Shown here piece after piece: positions 46,302-54,506 of a stretch of DNA of 64,000 nt. A program made the translations under genes and the position numbers. How positions within the stretch are numbered: the stretch's first letter is position 1; each line of letters opens with the position of its first letter. Source of the DNA: CAKOSP01 sp044432745. Lineage in GTDB: Bacteria > Bacillota_I > Bacilli_A > RF39 > UBA660. The stretch lies in NCBI GenBank assembly GCA_044432745.1, contig JAWXUH010000006.1:15101-79100 (forward strand), written 5' to 3'. The notes below the pieces were generated by a model that was given only the letters and a program-made list of their open reading frames with translations, was not told where the DNA came from and searched no databases.

Positions 46302-46531
46302 TGAATCAAAGTCATTTTAAATATATAGAAAAATTTAATGAATTAGAAACATACGATAAAGAAAGTGTTTTATTTGAACATATAAAAGAATTAACTGACT
46401 ATTTAACTAAGGTAAATAGTTTAGATGAGTTCTCAATAGATTGTGAGGACTTTCATGATAAAGCACTAATTCATTTATTATATATAAAAGAATTAAATGC
46501 TAATTTAATAAGAAATATTGACGCTAATTAA
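46301..46531 (+). CDS. Small hypothetical protein after the helicase
   Basis: 76 residues, acidic and helical (KFNELETYDKESVLFEHIKE). Its ATG overlaps the helicase stop by one base and uses the GGGGG site in the end of the helicase gene, so it is translationally coupled and probably works with the helicase. No Cys or metal motif beyond one Cys-Glu-Asp. No family recognised. Confidence 0.6.
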   Translation: MNQSHFKYIEKFNELETYDKESVLFEHIKELTDYLTKVNSLDEFSIDCEDFHDKALIHLLYIKELNANLIRNIDAN

Positions 46532-46566
46532 AAAAAATATATACCTTTTAGGTATATATTTTTATT
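46530..46566. terminator. Bidirectional terminator
   Basis: AATATATACC and GGTATATATT pair around a five-base loop, with A and T runs, between convergent genes. Confidence 0.8.
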
Positions 46567-47533
46567 TTCTTATTCTTCCGTATCCTTCGTAGTCAAATTC
46601 ATCTGATACTTGTACAGGGTGTACTGTTAATATTCTATCGTTAAGTGATGTATATATTTTTGCATAATTATTATCTGAAATATCACTATTTATTTTTGTA
46701 TCTGGAAGATCTACTATGTAGTAATCAAATACTTTATCAATAGAAGGGTAATATAATTTTTTTTGTTCTTCTACTTCTTGTATGAAATCTATTCTATTTT
46801 TTTCATCTTTAAATTGTAAATTATCATCTGTTACTTGGTTATCAAAGTGTTTATTAATGTGATACATTAATAATCCATAACTATCAGCTTCATCAATACT
46901 TATATTATAGTTTTCTCTATTACTTATAAATTCTTTATTTAAAACTGTAGATAGAAAATATTTTATGTAATTTAAATTTCTTTTTGTAGTCTCCAATGTT
47001 GGTACAAAAGAATTTGCCATTGTTAATGCTTTATTATAATTACCTAAGATAATTTCTATTTTTATTAAAAATAAGTTACTATTTTCATTATAATATAAAC
47101 CTTTACTTAATTTTTTAAATATTTGCTTAGCTTGATCATATTTATACAAATTTAAAAGAGCTATTGCTTTATAAAACATAATATCTGGATTATCTTTAGC
47201 ATAAGTTTTTAAAATTTCATCTGATAATATCAAACTTCTTGTAAAGTTATATTCACTTAATTCTAATTTTGTTAGTATTATCTTTTCATATATAATGTCA
47301 TCTTGATCCTTAAAATCATAACAATATAATAAATTTCTACATTTATCAAATCTAGTTGTTTTAGCGTATAAACTTGCAAGTCTTAAAACTGCGTTTGTAT
47401 TATTGCTATTTCTTATTATTTCTAAATATATTTTTTCTGCTTCTAAAAACTTTGAATTTTGTACACATTTATGTGCATAATCTAATCTTTCATACTCTGT
47501 TGGGTTTTTTAGGAAATCACTTTTTCTTATCAT
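46562..47533 (-). CDS. TPR-like repeat protein
   Basis: 323 residues built mainly of paired helices: YAHKCVQNSKFLEAEKIYLE, VLRLASLYAKTTRFDKCRNL and FYKAIALLNLYKYDQAKQIF follow the TPR pattern of small residues at A-x7-A positions. TPRs normally mediate protein contacts. The start at 47533 follows AAAGG; the longer frame to 47584 overlaps the promoter. The tail GYGRIRK is basic, as in several other unknown proteins here. No enzymatic domain is seen. Confidence 0.65.
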   Translation of the reverse strand: MIRKSDFLKNPTEYERLDYAHKCVQNSKFLEAEKIYLEIIRNSNNTNAVLRLASLYAKTTRFDKCRNLLYCYDFKDQDDIIYEKIILTKLELSEYNFTRSLILSDEILKTYAKDNPDIMFYKAIALLNLYKYDQAKQIFKKLSKGLYYNENSNLFLIKIEIILGNYNKALTMANSFVPTLETTKRNLNYIKYFLSTVLNKEFISNRENYNISIDEADSYGLLMYHINKHFDNQVTDDNLQFKDEKNRIDFIQEVEEQKKLYYPSIDKVFDYYIVDLPDTKINSDISDNNYAKIYTSLNDRILTVHPVQVSDEFDYEGYGRIRK

Positions 47534-47555
47534 TGTAAACCTTTCACGAACTAAT

Positions 47556-47584
47556 ATAATACAACAAAAGTTAATAAAAGACAA
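47556..47584 (-). promoter_or_regulatory. Promoter of the TPR-like gene
   Basis: Minus strand TTGTCT, 17 bases, TATTAT, preceded by TG one base earlier. Confidence 0.65.
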
Positions 47585-47622
47585 TATGGTGGGTGTTTAT
47601 ATATGTTAATAACATCAAAGTA

Positions 47623-47651
47623 TTGTATTTTATTAATATTTAGTATATAAT
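47623..47651 (+). promoter_or_regulatory. Promoter of the HipA-like gene
   Basis: TTGTAT, 17 bases, TATAAT, 23 bases before the ATG at 47675. It is divergent from the TPR gene promoter. Confidence 0.65.
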
Positions 47652-47674
47652 ATGTTACTAAATGAGGGGTAAAA

Positions 47675-48454
47675 ATGATATTAAATAAAAAGGAAATGGA
47701 GAAGTTAAATGACATTAGTTTTGCAGAACCATTTACAGTTAATAATGAAAACTATTATGTAAAGAAAACTAATAGATATAATTACGAGATGCTTGGTTTT
47801 ATTCTTGCAAGATTGTTTGAAATAAAATCACCAGAGTGTAGTTTAGTTAAACTTGATAATGTATATGTATTTAGTAAAGATTTAAATGATATAGGTAGGT
47901 TTGAAATAATGCAAGAAATTACTGATATGGATAGTAATGCTATAAAAGATATTATTTCTACATTACAAGATATAGAAGAAGAACAAATAATTAGAATGTA
48001 TTTGTATGATATGTTCTTTCAAAATTGTGACCGAAGTAAAGGTAATTACGGAGTAATAAAAGATGACTTGTATATTATAGACAATGAATCTATATTTGAT
48101 TTGTATGATATACCTATTGTAACGTCATCTGATTATGAAATTATGTCATATGAATTAACAGATGATACTTATATGAATGTTGTTAAGTATGAAATAAGTA
48201 CTTTCTTACTTAAGTATAACGATTATAAATATATTATAAAAGATATACTAAATAAAATTAATCCATACAAATTAAAATATATTTGTAATGGTCTTGGTAT
48301 TGAAAATACTGATTTTGTAATTTTTTATACTAAAGTATATAATGAAATAAAAAATATGATTAATTTAAATGAAAATGAATTAATAAACATTAATGAATCT
48401 GTATTAATAGATGATATTAATTTAGACAATTTAGCTAAGAAAAAATATTCTTAA
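47675..48454 (+). CDS. HipA / PI-kinase-like protein
   Basis: 259 residues. The block YDMFFQNCDRSKGNYGV (about 111-127) followed by LYIIDNESIF (132-141) reproduces the catalytic loop N-x-DR...N-x-G and the metal Asp of HipA-type and PI3/4-kinase-like folds. A Lys near residue 30 (YYVKKTN) could bind ATP. HipA proteins phosphorylate translation targets, but no HipB-like DNA-binding partner lies next to it, so a toxin role is not indicated. GAGGGG precedes the ATG. Confidence 0.6.
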   Translation: MILNKKEMEKLNDISFAEPFTVNNENYYVKKTNRYNYEMLGFILARLFEIKSPECSLVKLDNVYVFSKDLNDIGRFEIMQEITDMDSNAIKDIISTLQDIEEEQIIRMYLYDMFFQNCDRSKGNYGVIKDDLYIIDNESIFDLYDIPIVTSSDYEIMSYELTDDTYMNVVKYEISTFLLKYNDYKYIIKDILNKINPYKLKYICNGLGIENTDFVIFYTKVYNEIKNMINLNENELININESVLIDDINLDNLAKKKYS

Positions 48455-48460
48455 GTAACA

Positions 48461-48491
48461 ATAAAAAGATAGTTATACTATCTTTTTTATT
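48461..48491 (+). terminator. Terminator
   Basis: AAAAAGATAG and CTATCTTTTT pair around a five-base loop and end in T. Confidence 0.75.
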
Positions 48492-48588
48492 TGTAATACT
48501 ACTATAAATAAAGAAAATATATTTATTATGAATTGTTATTTGTTTTTTATTATGTTAATATATTAAACAAGAAATGGTGGGTATAATA

Positions 48589-50082
48589 ATGAATGAAAAA
48601 GAAAAAATAAAATGGCGTTTAAGATATAGTGATTGTTCTAGTATGGAACTTGATTCTTTTTATAACTCTTTGTTAAAAGAAAGTAATATTAAAGATAAAG
48701 ATTTTCTCTTAACTAATGAAGAGTTTTTAAATAAACATGTATATAAAAGTAATGATATAGAAATTTTAGTATTTGCATCTATGTATTTTATAGATGTTGA
48801 TGTTGATTTAATTTTTAAAAAAATAATAAGTAATCAATTTTATCAAAAAACAAAAATAGATATTGCATCGTTAATAAAATTTGTTAATAATGTTGATTCA
48901 AAATACTCTCAACAAATTTTTGAAGAGTTAATTATTAGAAAATCAATTAGTGATTGTTTAGTTTTTTACAATGCAACTAGTGGCGTTTCTGCTGATTATT
49001 TTGAATATGAAATTATATTTAGTGGAAGTGCTCTTGATATAATTAATTATTTAAAAACTAATAAAGATGTAGATTTAAAAGAATTTTATGAAAAAATAAA
49101 TAATATTAATATTAGAGAAGAAGTAGTTTTAAATTTTTTATATAGAAAAGGTGATATTGATCTTGAAGTATCTGCCTTTGCAGAGTACGCATGTGCTCAT
49201 AATTCTTTAAGTATTATGAAGGAAATAATCCCTTATATAAATGATAAAAAAATAATAAAAAATATGACTGATATAATAATAGAAAAAAATCAAAGTACAA
49301 GTTTTGATTATGAAAAATGTAAACTGATAGAGGATATAATTAAAAAAGATTATAAATATAGAACTGATGAGTTGTGTAATATTTTTATTAAGCATAGTTG
49401 TTTTTTAACTATTGATGAATTCTTTTTGAATAATCATGAAAAAGTAAATTTAAAAATTTATGAGGATTACTTGTTAAAAGAAAATGATACTGTGACATTT
49501 GAAAATTTTAAGAAAAAAATCTCAAATAATGATTCTTTAAATAAAAATGAATCTAATTGTAATTTGATTTTTGAAAAAATAACTAAATTTATAGAACTAA
49601 TGAAAGAAACTAAGGATAGTGAAGAGTTATTAAAAAACTTTGATTTTGAAAATGATTATTATTTACTAGTTCCTAATTTTATTAATTTATTAACATTAAA
49701 AATGAAAGAAGAAAAATTAGATAGTGAAATAATTTATAATCTTATTAAATTAAAATTGAATAATTTAATTAATGAAGATAAATGTAATGATGAAATATTT
49801 TTCAAATATTGCAATTTATTTATTTATTCTAACGATACAAATGAAATGATTAAGTTTTTAAAAGAATTTAATATCTATGCACCAGATTTCTTTGCATTTG
49901 AAGATGCAATAATAAATAATTTTGATATAGAATCTAGTTTTGAATTTTTAAGACTATTTCCTTTTGCAGATAAAAACAAGTTTAGATATGCATTTGTAAT
50001 AAACACAAATGAATTTATTGTTAGCGAATTTGATAAGTTATATTCAGTTAATTATAATAATGAACTACCAAAAATAAAATAA
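48589..50082 (+). CDS. Large hypothetical helical protein
   Basis: 497 residues, Asn/Lys/Glu/Ile-rich, predicted all-helical, in the manner of an armadillo- or HEAT-like stack (for example IKDKDFLLTNEEFLNKH and ALDIINYLKTNKDVDLKE). No motif recognised. GGTGGG lies before the ATG at 48589, so the in-frame ATG at 48574 is not used. It ends at the terminator shared with dut. Confidence 0.5.
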   Translation: MNEKEKIKWRLRYSDCSSMELDSFYNSLLKESNIKDKDFLLTNEEFLNKHVYKSNDIEILVFASMYFIDVDVDLIFKKIISNQFYQKTKIDIASLIKFVNNVDSKYSQQIFEELIIRKSISDCLVFYNATSGVSADYFEYEIIFSGSALDIINYLKTNKDVDLKEFYEKINNINIREEVVLNFLYRKGDIDLEVSAFAEYACAHNSLSIMKEIIPYINDKKIIKNMTDIIIEKNQSTSFDYEKCKLIEDIIKKDYKYRTDELCNIFIKHSCFLTIDEFFLNNHEKVNLKIYEDYLLKENDTVTFENFKKKISNNDSLNKNESNCNLIFEKITKFIELMKETKDSEELLKNFDFENDYYLLVPNFINLLTLKMKEEKLDSEIIYNLIKLKLNNLINEDKCNDEIFFKYCNLFIYSNDTNEMIKFLKEFNIYAPDFFAFEDAIINNFDIESSFEFLRLFPFADKNKFRYAFVINTNEFIVSEFDKLYSVNYNNELPKIK

Positions 50083-50122
50083 CTTTTAATAGGGTAGTGT
50101 ATATAATTAAAAATAAGCAAAT

Positions 50123-50155
50123 AAAAAAAGTTTGGTATATCCAAACTTTTTTTTA
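50123..50155. terminator. Bidirectional terminator
   Basis: AAAAGTTTGG and CCAAACTTTT pair around TATAT, with A and T runs, between convergent genes. Confidence 0.85.
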
Positions 50156-50158
50156 TTT

Positions 50159-50599
50159 TTACTTATTACCAGTAGAACCAAATGCTCCAGAACCTCTAGA
50201 TGTTTCGTCTAGTTCATCAACTTCATTGAAGCTAACTCTTAAAAAAGGTGCAATAACTAATTGAGCAACTCTTTCGCTAGGCTCAATTATTCTATCTTCG
50301 TTAGAATGATTATGAAGTGCAACCATTATTTCACCTCTATAATCTGAATCAACAACACCAACTTTGTTAGCAGGTGCTAATCCTTTTTTACTTGCTAAAC
50401 CACTTCTAGCATATATAAATCCTCCGTAACCATTTGGAATCTCCATTGATATACCAGTTGGTATTAATTTAGTCTCATGGGCTTTAATGACAGTGTCTTC
50501 TTCAACACATGCATACAAATCAGCACCAGCTGCAAATTCATTTGCATAACTTGGTACAATAGCCTTATCATTTACTTTTTTTAATTTAATATTTTCCAT
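50159..50599 (-). CDS. dut: dUTP diphosphatase
   Basis: 146-residue trimeric dUTPase that converts dUTP to dUMP, keeping uracil out of DNA and supplying thymidylate synthesis. All motifs are present: AAGADLYA, ARSGLASKKGL, VGVVDSDYRGEI, VAQLVI and the C-terminal RGSGAFGSTG. AAAGGAG precedes the ATG. It is 18 bases downstream of nrdG on the same strand and so belongs to the nrdDG-dut operon. Confidence 0.96.
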   Translation of the reverse strand: MENIKLKKVNDKAIVPSYANEFAAGADLYACVEEDTVIKAHETKLIPTGISMEIPNGYGGFIYARSGLASKKGLAPANKVGVVDSDYRGEIMVALHNHSNEDRIIEPSERVAQLVIAPFLRVSFNEVDELDETSRGSGAFGSTGNK

Positions 50600-50617
50600 A
50601 TAATATACTCCTTTATT

Positions 50618-51118
50618 TTATATTTCATCTACATACAACACTATATCTTTGTTTTTAATAGAGTTTTTAACATCTATTACTCTTTGATTGGATGAACCTC
50701 TCCATTTTAACCTAAAATCATGTAATTCGTCAACATAAACGCCATCTACTAAAACATCAATATAATTAAGTATTTCTTTATCTTTTAAATCTTTATCAAA
50801 TAAAAAACCAGTCCATACCCAAATGTTTTTATTAGGAAATTTTTCTCTCATTTCTTTAGCTAATTTTGTAGATCCCTCTATATTATTAGGGTGGAGTGGT
50901 TCTCCACCTAATATAGATAATCCAACAATATGTTTTTGTTCACAAAGTGTTAATATTTGATTAATAACATCATCATTAAATTCTTCTCCTAAAGAAAAAT
51001 CATGAGTATCTTTATTAAAACAATTTTTACAATTAAAATGGCAACCTTGCATAAAAATTGAAACTCTTATGCCAGGTCCATTAGATATATCCATTTTTCT
51101 TACTACTGAATATCTCAT
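50618..51118 (-). CDS. nrdG: Anaerobic ribonucleotide reductase activating protein
   Basis: 166-residue radical-SAM activase that forms the glycyl radical on NrdD. The iron-sulfur motif is CHFNCKNC (CxxxCxxC), within GPGIRVSIFMQGCHFNC; the GGEPLHP motif for SAM binding follows. It begins six bases after nrdD ends, so the two are co-transcribed. Confidence 0.95.
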   Translation of the reverse strand: MRYSVVRKMDISNGPGIRVSIFMQGCHFNCKNCFNKDTHDFSLGEEFNDDVINQILTLCEQKHIVGLSILGGEPLHPNNIEGSTKLAKEMREKFPNKNIWVWTGFLFDKDLKDKEILNYIDVLVDGVYVDELHDFRLKWRGSSNQRVIDVKNSIKNKDIVLYVDEI

Positions 51119-51123
51119 AATAT

Positions 51124-53277
51124 TTACGCGTTTTTGTTATCTACGTGTATTACCCTTTCTTTTATTTCTTGAGTTCTACCTTTATTCCAAAAGTTAGTAC
51201 CAATATAACCACAAGTTCTTCTTGCGACATTTAATTTATCATGATCTTTGTTTCCACAATTAGGGCAATACCATTCTAAATCTTTATCAAGTAATATTTC
51301 TTTATCATAACCACATTCTTGGCAATAATCACTCTTAGTGTTAAGTTCTGCATAAATAATATTATCATATATAAATTGTATTATTTCCATAACAGCATCA
51401 AGATTACCAGTTAGGTTAGGAGTTTCAACGTAGCTTATAGCTCCACCAGGTGATAATTTTTGAAATATACTTTCAAGTGATAATTTAGTAAATGCATCAA
51501 TTTCTTCAAATACAGGAACGTGATACGAATTAGTAATATAATCTCTATCTGTTATACCTTTGATTTTACCAAATCTATCTCTTAAACTTTTTGCAAATTT
51601 AAATGTAGTTGATTCAATAGGTGTACCGTAAACACTGTAATCAATGTTTTCAATAGATTTCCATTCGTTACAAGCATCATTAAGTTTTTGCATAACTTGT
51701 ATACCAAATTCTGTACCAATTTCATTATCAGTATGACTCTTACCAGTCATGTATTTAACACATTCATATAAACCAGCATATCCAAGTGATAAAGTAGCAT
51801 AACCATTATGTAATAATTTTTTAATACTTTCACCTTTTTCAAGTCTAGCTAAAGCACCATGTTGCCATAAAATAGGAGCACGATCACTTGTAGCACTTGA
51901 TAATCTTTTATATCTCATTTGTAGAGCTCTGTGACAAAGTTCTAATCTATCTTCAAATACTTTCCAAAATAAATCCATATCTTTATCTGCAGTAAGTGCT
52001 AAATCTACTAAGTTTAGTGTAACAACACCAATGTTAAATCTACCGTAATATTTAGGTTTACCATTTTCATCAATATAAGGTGTTAAAAATGATCTACAAC
52101 CCATACATGGGAAACATTGTCCATTACCATCTTTATCAATTTTGTTTTCTTTCATAACTTTCTCAGAGATGAAATCAGGAACTAATCTTTTTGCACTACA
52201 TTCAGCAGCAAGTTTAGTTAAGTAATAATATTTACTATTTTTATGAATATTGTCTTCTTCTAATATATATAGAAGTTTAGGGAATGCAGGAGTAACATAT
52301 ACACCTTTATCATTTTTCATACCTAATATTCTTTGTTTTAATACTTCTTCAACGATCATTGCAAGTTCTTCTTTATATTCATCAGTTTCACCTAGATATA
52401 AACATACACTTAAGAATGGAGCTTGACCATTAGTTGTTGTCATAGAATTAATTTGATATTGAAAAGTTTGTACTCCGTCAATAACTTCTTTTCTTAAGTC
52501 TTCTTTTGCAAATTTTTCACATTGTGCAGCTGTTAATTTTCTCTTTTTATATTTCTTTAAATAATATTCATAACTATCTCTAACAAATGGCGCTAAATGT
52601 GTCATTGTTATAGTACAACCACCAAATTGACTTGATGATACCGCAGTTATAAGTTGAGTTGCTATAGTGATAGCTGTTAAAAATTTATGTGGTTTTTCTA
52701 TCATTACATCATTTAAGTTAGTACCATTTTGAAGCATGTCTTCTAAGTTAATTAAATCGCAATTATGTAGAGCGTTTTGTGCAAAATAATCCATATCATG
52801 GAAATGTATTATACCATCATCATGAGCTTGAACTATATCTTCAGTTAATAAAAAACGTCTAGCGATATCTGTTGAAGTAATACCTGCTAAATAATCTCTT
52901 TGAGTTGTTACAACTCCAGCTTTTTTATTGGAATTTTCAGTATTCCAGTATTCATTTTCTCCATCAATTAATTCTTTGATAGATTTATCAGTAGTATTAC
53001 TTCTTCTGATTAATTCTCTATTATATCTATAAGTTATATAAGTTTTAGCTAATTCAAATTTTTCAATATGCATTAGTCTAATTTCAATAGTATCTTGAAT
53101 GTCTTCTACTAACATTCTTTTTTTCTTTAAGTTTTCAATATACTTAACAATATTTTTAATTTGTATATCGTTTACTCTGTTTTCTTCAGCTACTTCTAAA
53201 TTAGCTTTATTAATAGCTTCATATATTTTTTCTGGACAATAATCAACCATATGTCCGTCTCTTTTTATTATTTTCAT
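51124..53277 (-). CDS. nrdD: Anaerobic ribonucleoside-triphosphate reductase
   Basis: 717 residues; reduces ribonucleotides to deoxyribonucleotides without oxygen. The N-terminal ATP-cone (about 1-90) gives allosteric control. The C-terminus has a zinc ribbon (YCQECGYD, then WYCPNCGNKD) and the glycyl-radical motif RTCGYIGTNFWNKGR. AGAAGGA precedes the ATG. The divergent Crp/Fnr-type gene and the palindrome at 53336 suggest local regulation. Its presence marks an anaerobic lifestyle; no aerobic reductase is in the window. Confidence 0.96.
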   Translation of the reverse strand: MKIIKRDGHMVDYCPEKIYEAINKANLEVAEENRVNDIQIKNIVKYIENLKKKRMLVEDIQDTIEIRLMHIEKFELAKTYITYRYNRELIRRSNTTDKSIKELIDGENEYWNTENSNKKAGVVTTQRDYLAGITSTDIARRFLLTEDIVQAHDDGIIHFHDMDYFAQNALHNCDLINLEDMLQNGTNLNDVMIEKPHKFLTAITIATQLITAVSSSQFGGCTITMTHLAPFVRDSYEYYLKKYKKRKLTAAQCEKFAKEDLRKEVIDGVQTFQYQINSMTTTNGQAPFLSVCLYLGETDEYKEELAMIVEEVLKQRILGMKNDKGVYVTPAFPKLLYILEEDNIHKNSKYYYLTKLAAECSAKRLVPDFISEKVMKENKIDKDGNGQCFPCMGCRSFLTPYIDENGKPKYYGRFNIGVVTLNLVDLALTADKDMDLFWKVFEDRLELCHRALQMRYKRLSSATSDRAPILWQHGALARLEKGESIKKLLHNGYATLSLGYAGLYECVKYMTGKSHTDNEIGTEFGIQVMQKLNDACNEWKSIENIDYSVYGTPIESTTFKFAKSLRDRFGKIKGITDRDYITNSYHVPVFEEIDAFTKLSLESIFQKLSPGGAISYVETPNLTGNLDAVMEIIQFIYDNIIYAELNTKSDYCQECGYDKEILLDKDLEWYCPNCGNKDHDKLNVARRTCGYIGTNFWNKGRTQEIKERVIHVDNKNA

Positions 53278-53335
53278 AATCGTTTAATCCTTCTTTCTAC
53301 TTTCTAACTATATCACAATAATAAAAAAAATATAT

Positions 53336-53349
53336 GTTGCATTTGCAAC
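53336..53349. promoter_or_regulatory. Palindromic operator between nrdD and the Crp/Fnr regulator
   Basis: GTTGCATTTGCAAC is a perfect inverted repeat (six-base arms, TT centre) in the 113-base divergent gap. TTGCAA at its right half can serve as the -35 of a plus-strand promoter (17 bases to TAAAAT at 53367-53372), so a bound protein would block or alter that promoter and sit beside the nrd promoter. It is not an NrdR box. The adjacent Crp/Fnr-like protein is the obvious candidate binder (inference). Confidence 0.6.
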
Positions 53350-53390
53350 AAATAAGAAAATTTGTTAAAATTGGAAAAAGAGGTGTATAT

Positions 53391-54020
53391 ATGTCAAAAT
53401 TCTTTTGTGATATAAGTGTATCAGAACAAAAAAAACTCCTGAAAATACTGCGTACTAACGTGGTTTTGTATGAAAAAAACTACCAAATACCGTCACTTGT
53501 AAGTGATGATATAATGGGGCTTGTTATTAGTGGAGAAATTGAAATAACTAAAGAAGATTACAATGGAAATAGAATAATAATTGAAGAACTTACAGAAGAT
53601 AAAATAATAGGAAATCTAACTTCTACAACATACTCTGATGAATATAAAATATTTACAAAGACTGAATGTTCAATTATTTATATAGATCATAATAATATAA
53701 TAAATGAAGATAATACAATGTATAAATGTTATAATCAGTTTATAAAAAATTTATTCGTAGTGACAAATGAAATAATTAAAGAAAAAAATGAAAGAATAGA
53801 TATATTATCAAATAAATCTATAAGAGATAAACTTCTTGAATATTTTAAAATTACTGCAAATAAAAGTAAATCTAAAATAATATATTTACCATTTTCATAT
53901 ACAGAACTTGCAAATTACTTATCAGTAGATAGGGCTGCTTTATCAAGAGAAATTGGTCATCTTAGAGATGAGGGATTTGTTAAAACAGATGGAAGAAAAA
54001 TAACGTTAATAGAATATTAA
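53391..54020 (+). CDS. Crp/Fnr-family transcriptional regulator
   Basis: 209 residues. An N-terminal cyclic-nucleotide-binding beta-barrel (about 20-120) is followed by a long helix and a winged helix-turn-helix with YTELANYLSVDRAALSREIG, typical of the family's DNA-reading helix. Fnr-type cysteine clusters are missing (single Cys in FFCDIS), so it is probably not an Fe-S oxygen sensor. The start at 53391 follows AGAGGTG. Divergent from nrdDG-dut; it probably controls that operon and itself through the palindrome at 53336. Confidence 0.8.
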   Translation: MSKFFCDISVSEQKKLLKILRTNVVLYEKNYQIPSLVSDDIMGLVISGEIEITKEDYNGNRIIIEELTEDKIIGNLTSTTYSDEYKIFTKTECSIIYIDHNNIINEDNTMYKCYNQFIKNLFVVTNEIIKEKNERIDILSNKSIRDKLLEYFKITANKSKSKIIYLPFSYTELANYLSVDRAALSREIGHLRDEGFVKTDGRKITLIEY

Positions 54021-54044
54021 TTTAAAATATATTATCTTTAATTC

Positions 54045-54073
54045 TTTATTTCCTACCAAATTGGTGGTATAAT
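54045..54073 (+). promoter_or_regulatory. Rrf2-controlled promoter of the suf operon
   Basis: TTTATT, 17 bases, TATAAT preceded by TG. The palindrome ACCAAATTGGT (54055-54065) lies between -35 and -10, where binding of the Rrf2 protein encoded next would repress the operon. Confidence 0.65.
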
Positions 54074-54092
54074 GTTTTTGGCGGTGATATAA

Positions 54093-54488
54093 ATGAGAAT
54101 TTCAACAAAAGGAAGATATGCTTTATCCTTGTTAGTAGATTTATCTAAAGAGGAGAAAGGCAAATATACATCATTAAAAGTTGTTTCAGAAAGATTAGAT
54201 ATTTCTTATAAATATTTAGAAAAAATAGCTAATATGTTAGTTAAAAATAATTTATTAGAAGTACTTAGAGGTAAACAAGGTGGATATAGACTTCTTAAAG
54301 ATCCATCTAATTATAATATTGCAGAGATTTTAAAGTTAACTGAAAAAAGTATGGAATCAGTTGAATGTGTAGAAAATCCTAGTGTTTGTAAAAATAAAGA
54401 GAGATGTAAAAAGAATACTTTTTATAAAAAATTAGATGAAGTTGTTGAAAATTACTTAGAGAGTGTATCACTAGAAGATATTATTTAA
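54093..54488 (+). CDS. Rrf2-family Fe-S regulator (IscR/SufR-like)
   Basis: 131 residues. The winged helix starts MRISTKGRYALSLLVDLSK and includes SYKYLEKIANMLVKN, as in Rrf2 proteins. Three cysteines in the segment CVENPSVCKNKERC (spaced 6 and 5 apart) are the expected [2Fe-2S] ligands of IscR-like members. As the first gene upstream of sufCBDSU it probably senses cluster supply and represses the operon. GGTGAT precedes the ATG. Confidence 0.9.
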   Translation: MRISTKGRYALSLLVDLSKEEKGKYTSLKVVSERLDISYKYLEKIANMLVKNNLLEVLRGKQGGYRLLKDPSNYNIAEILKLTEKSMESVECVENPSVCKNKERCKKNTFYKKLDEVVENYLESVSLEDII

Positions 54489-54506
54489 AATAAAAGGAGA
54501 AAAATG

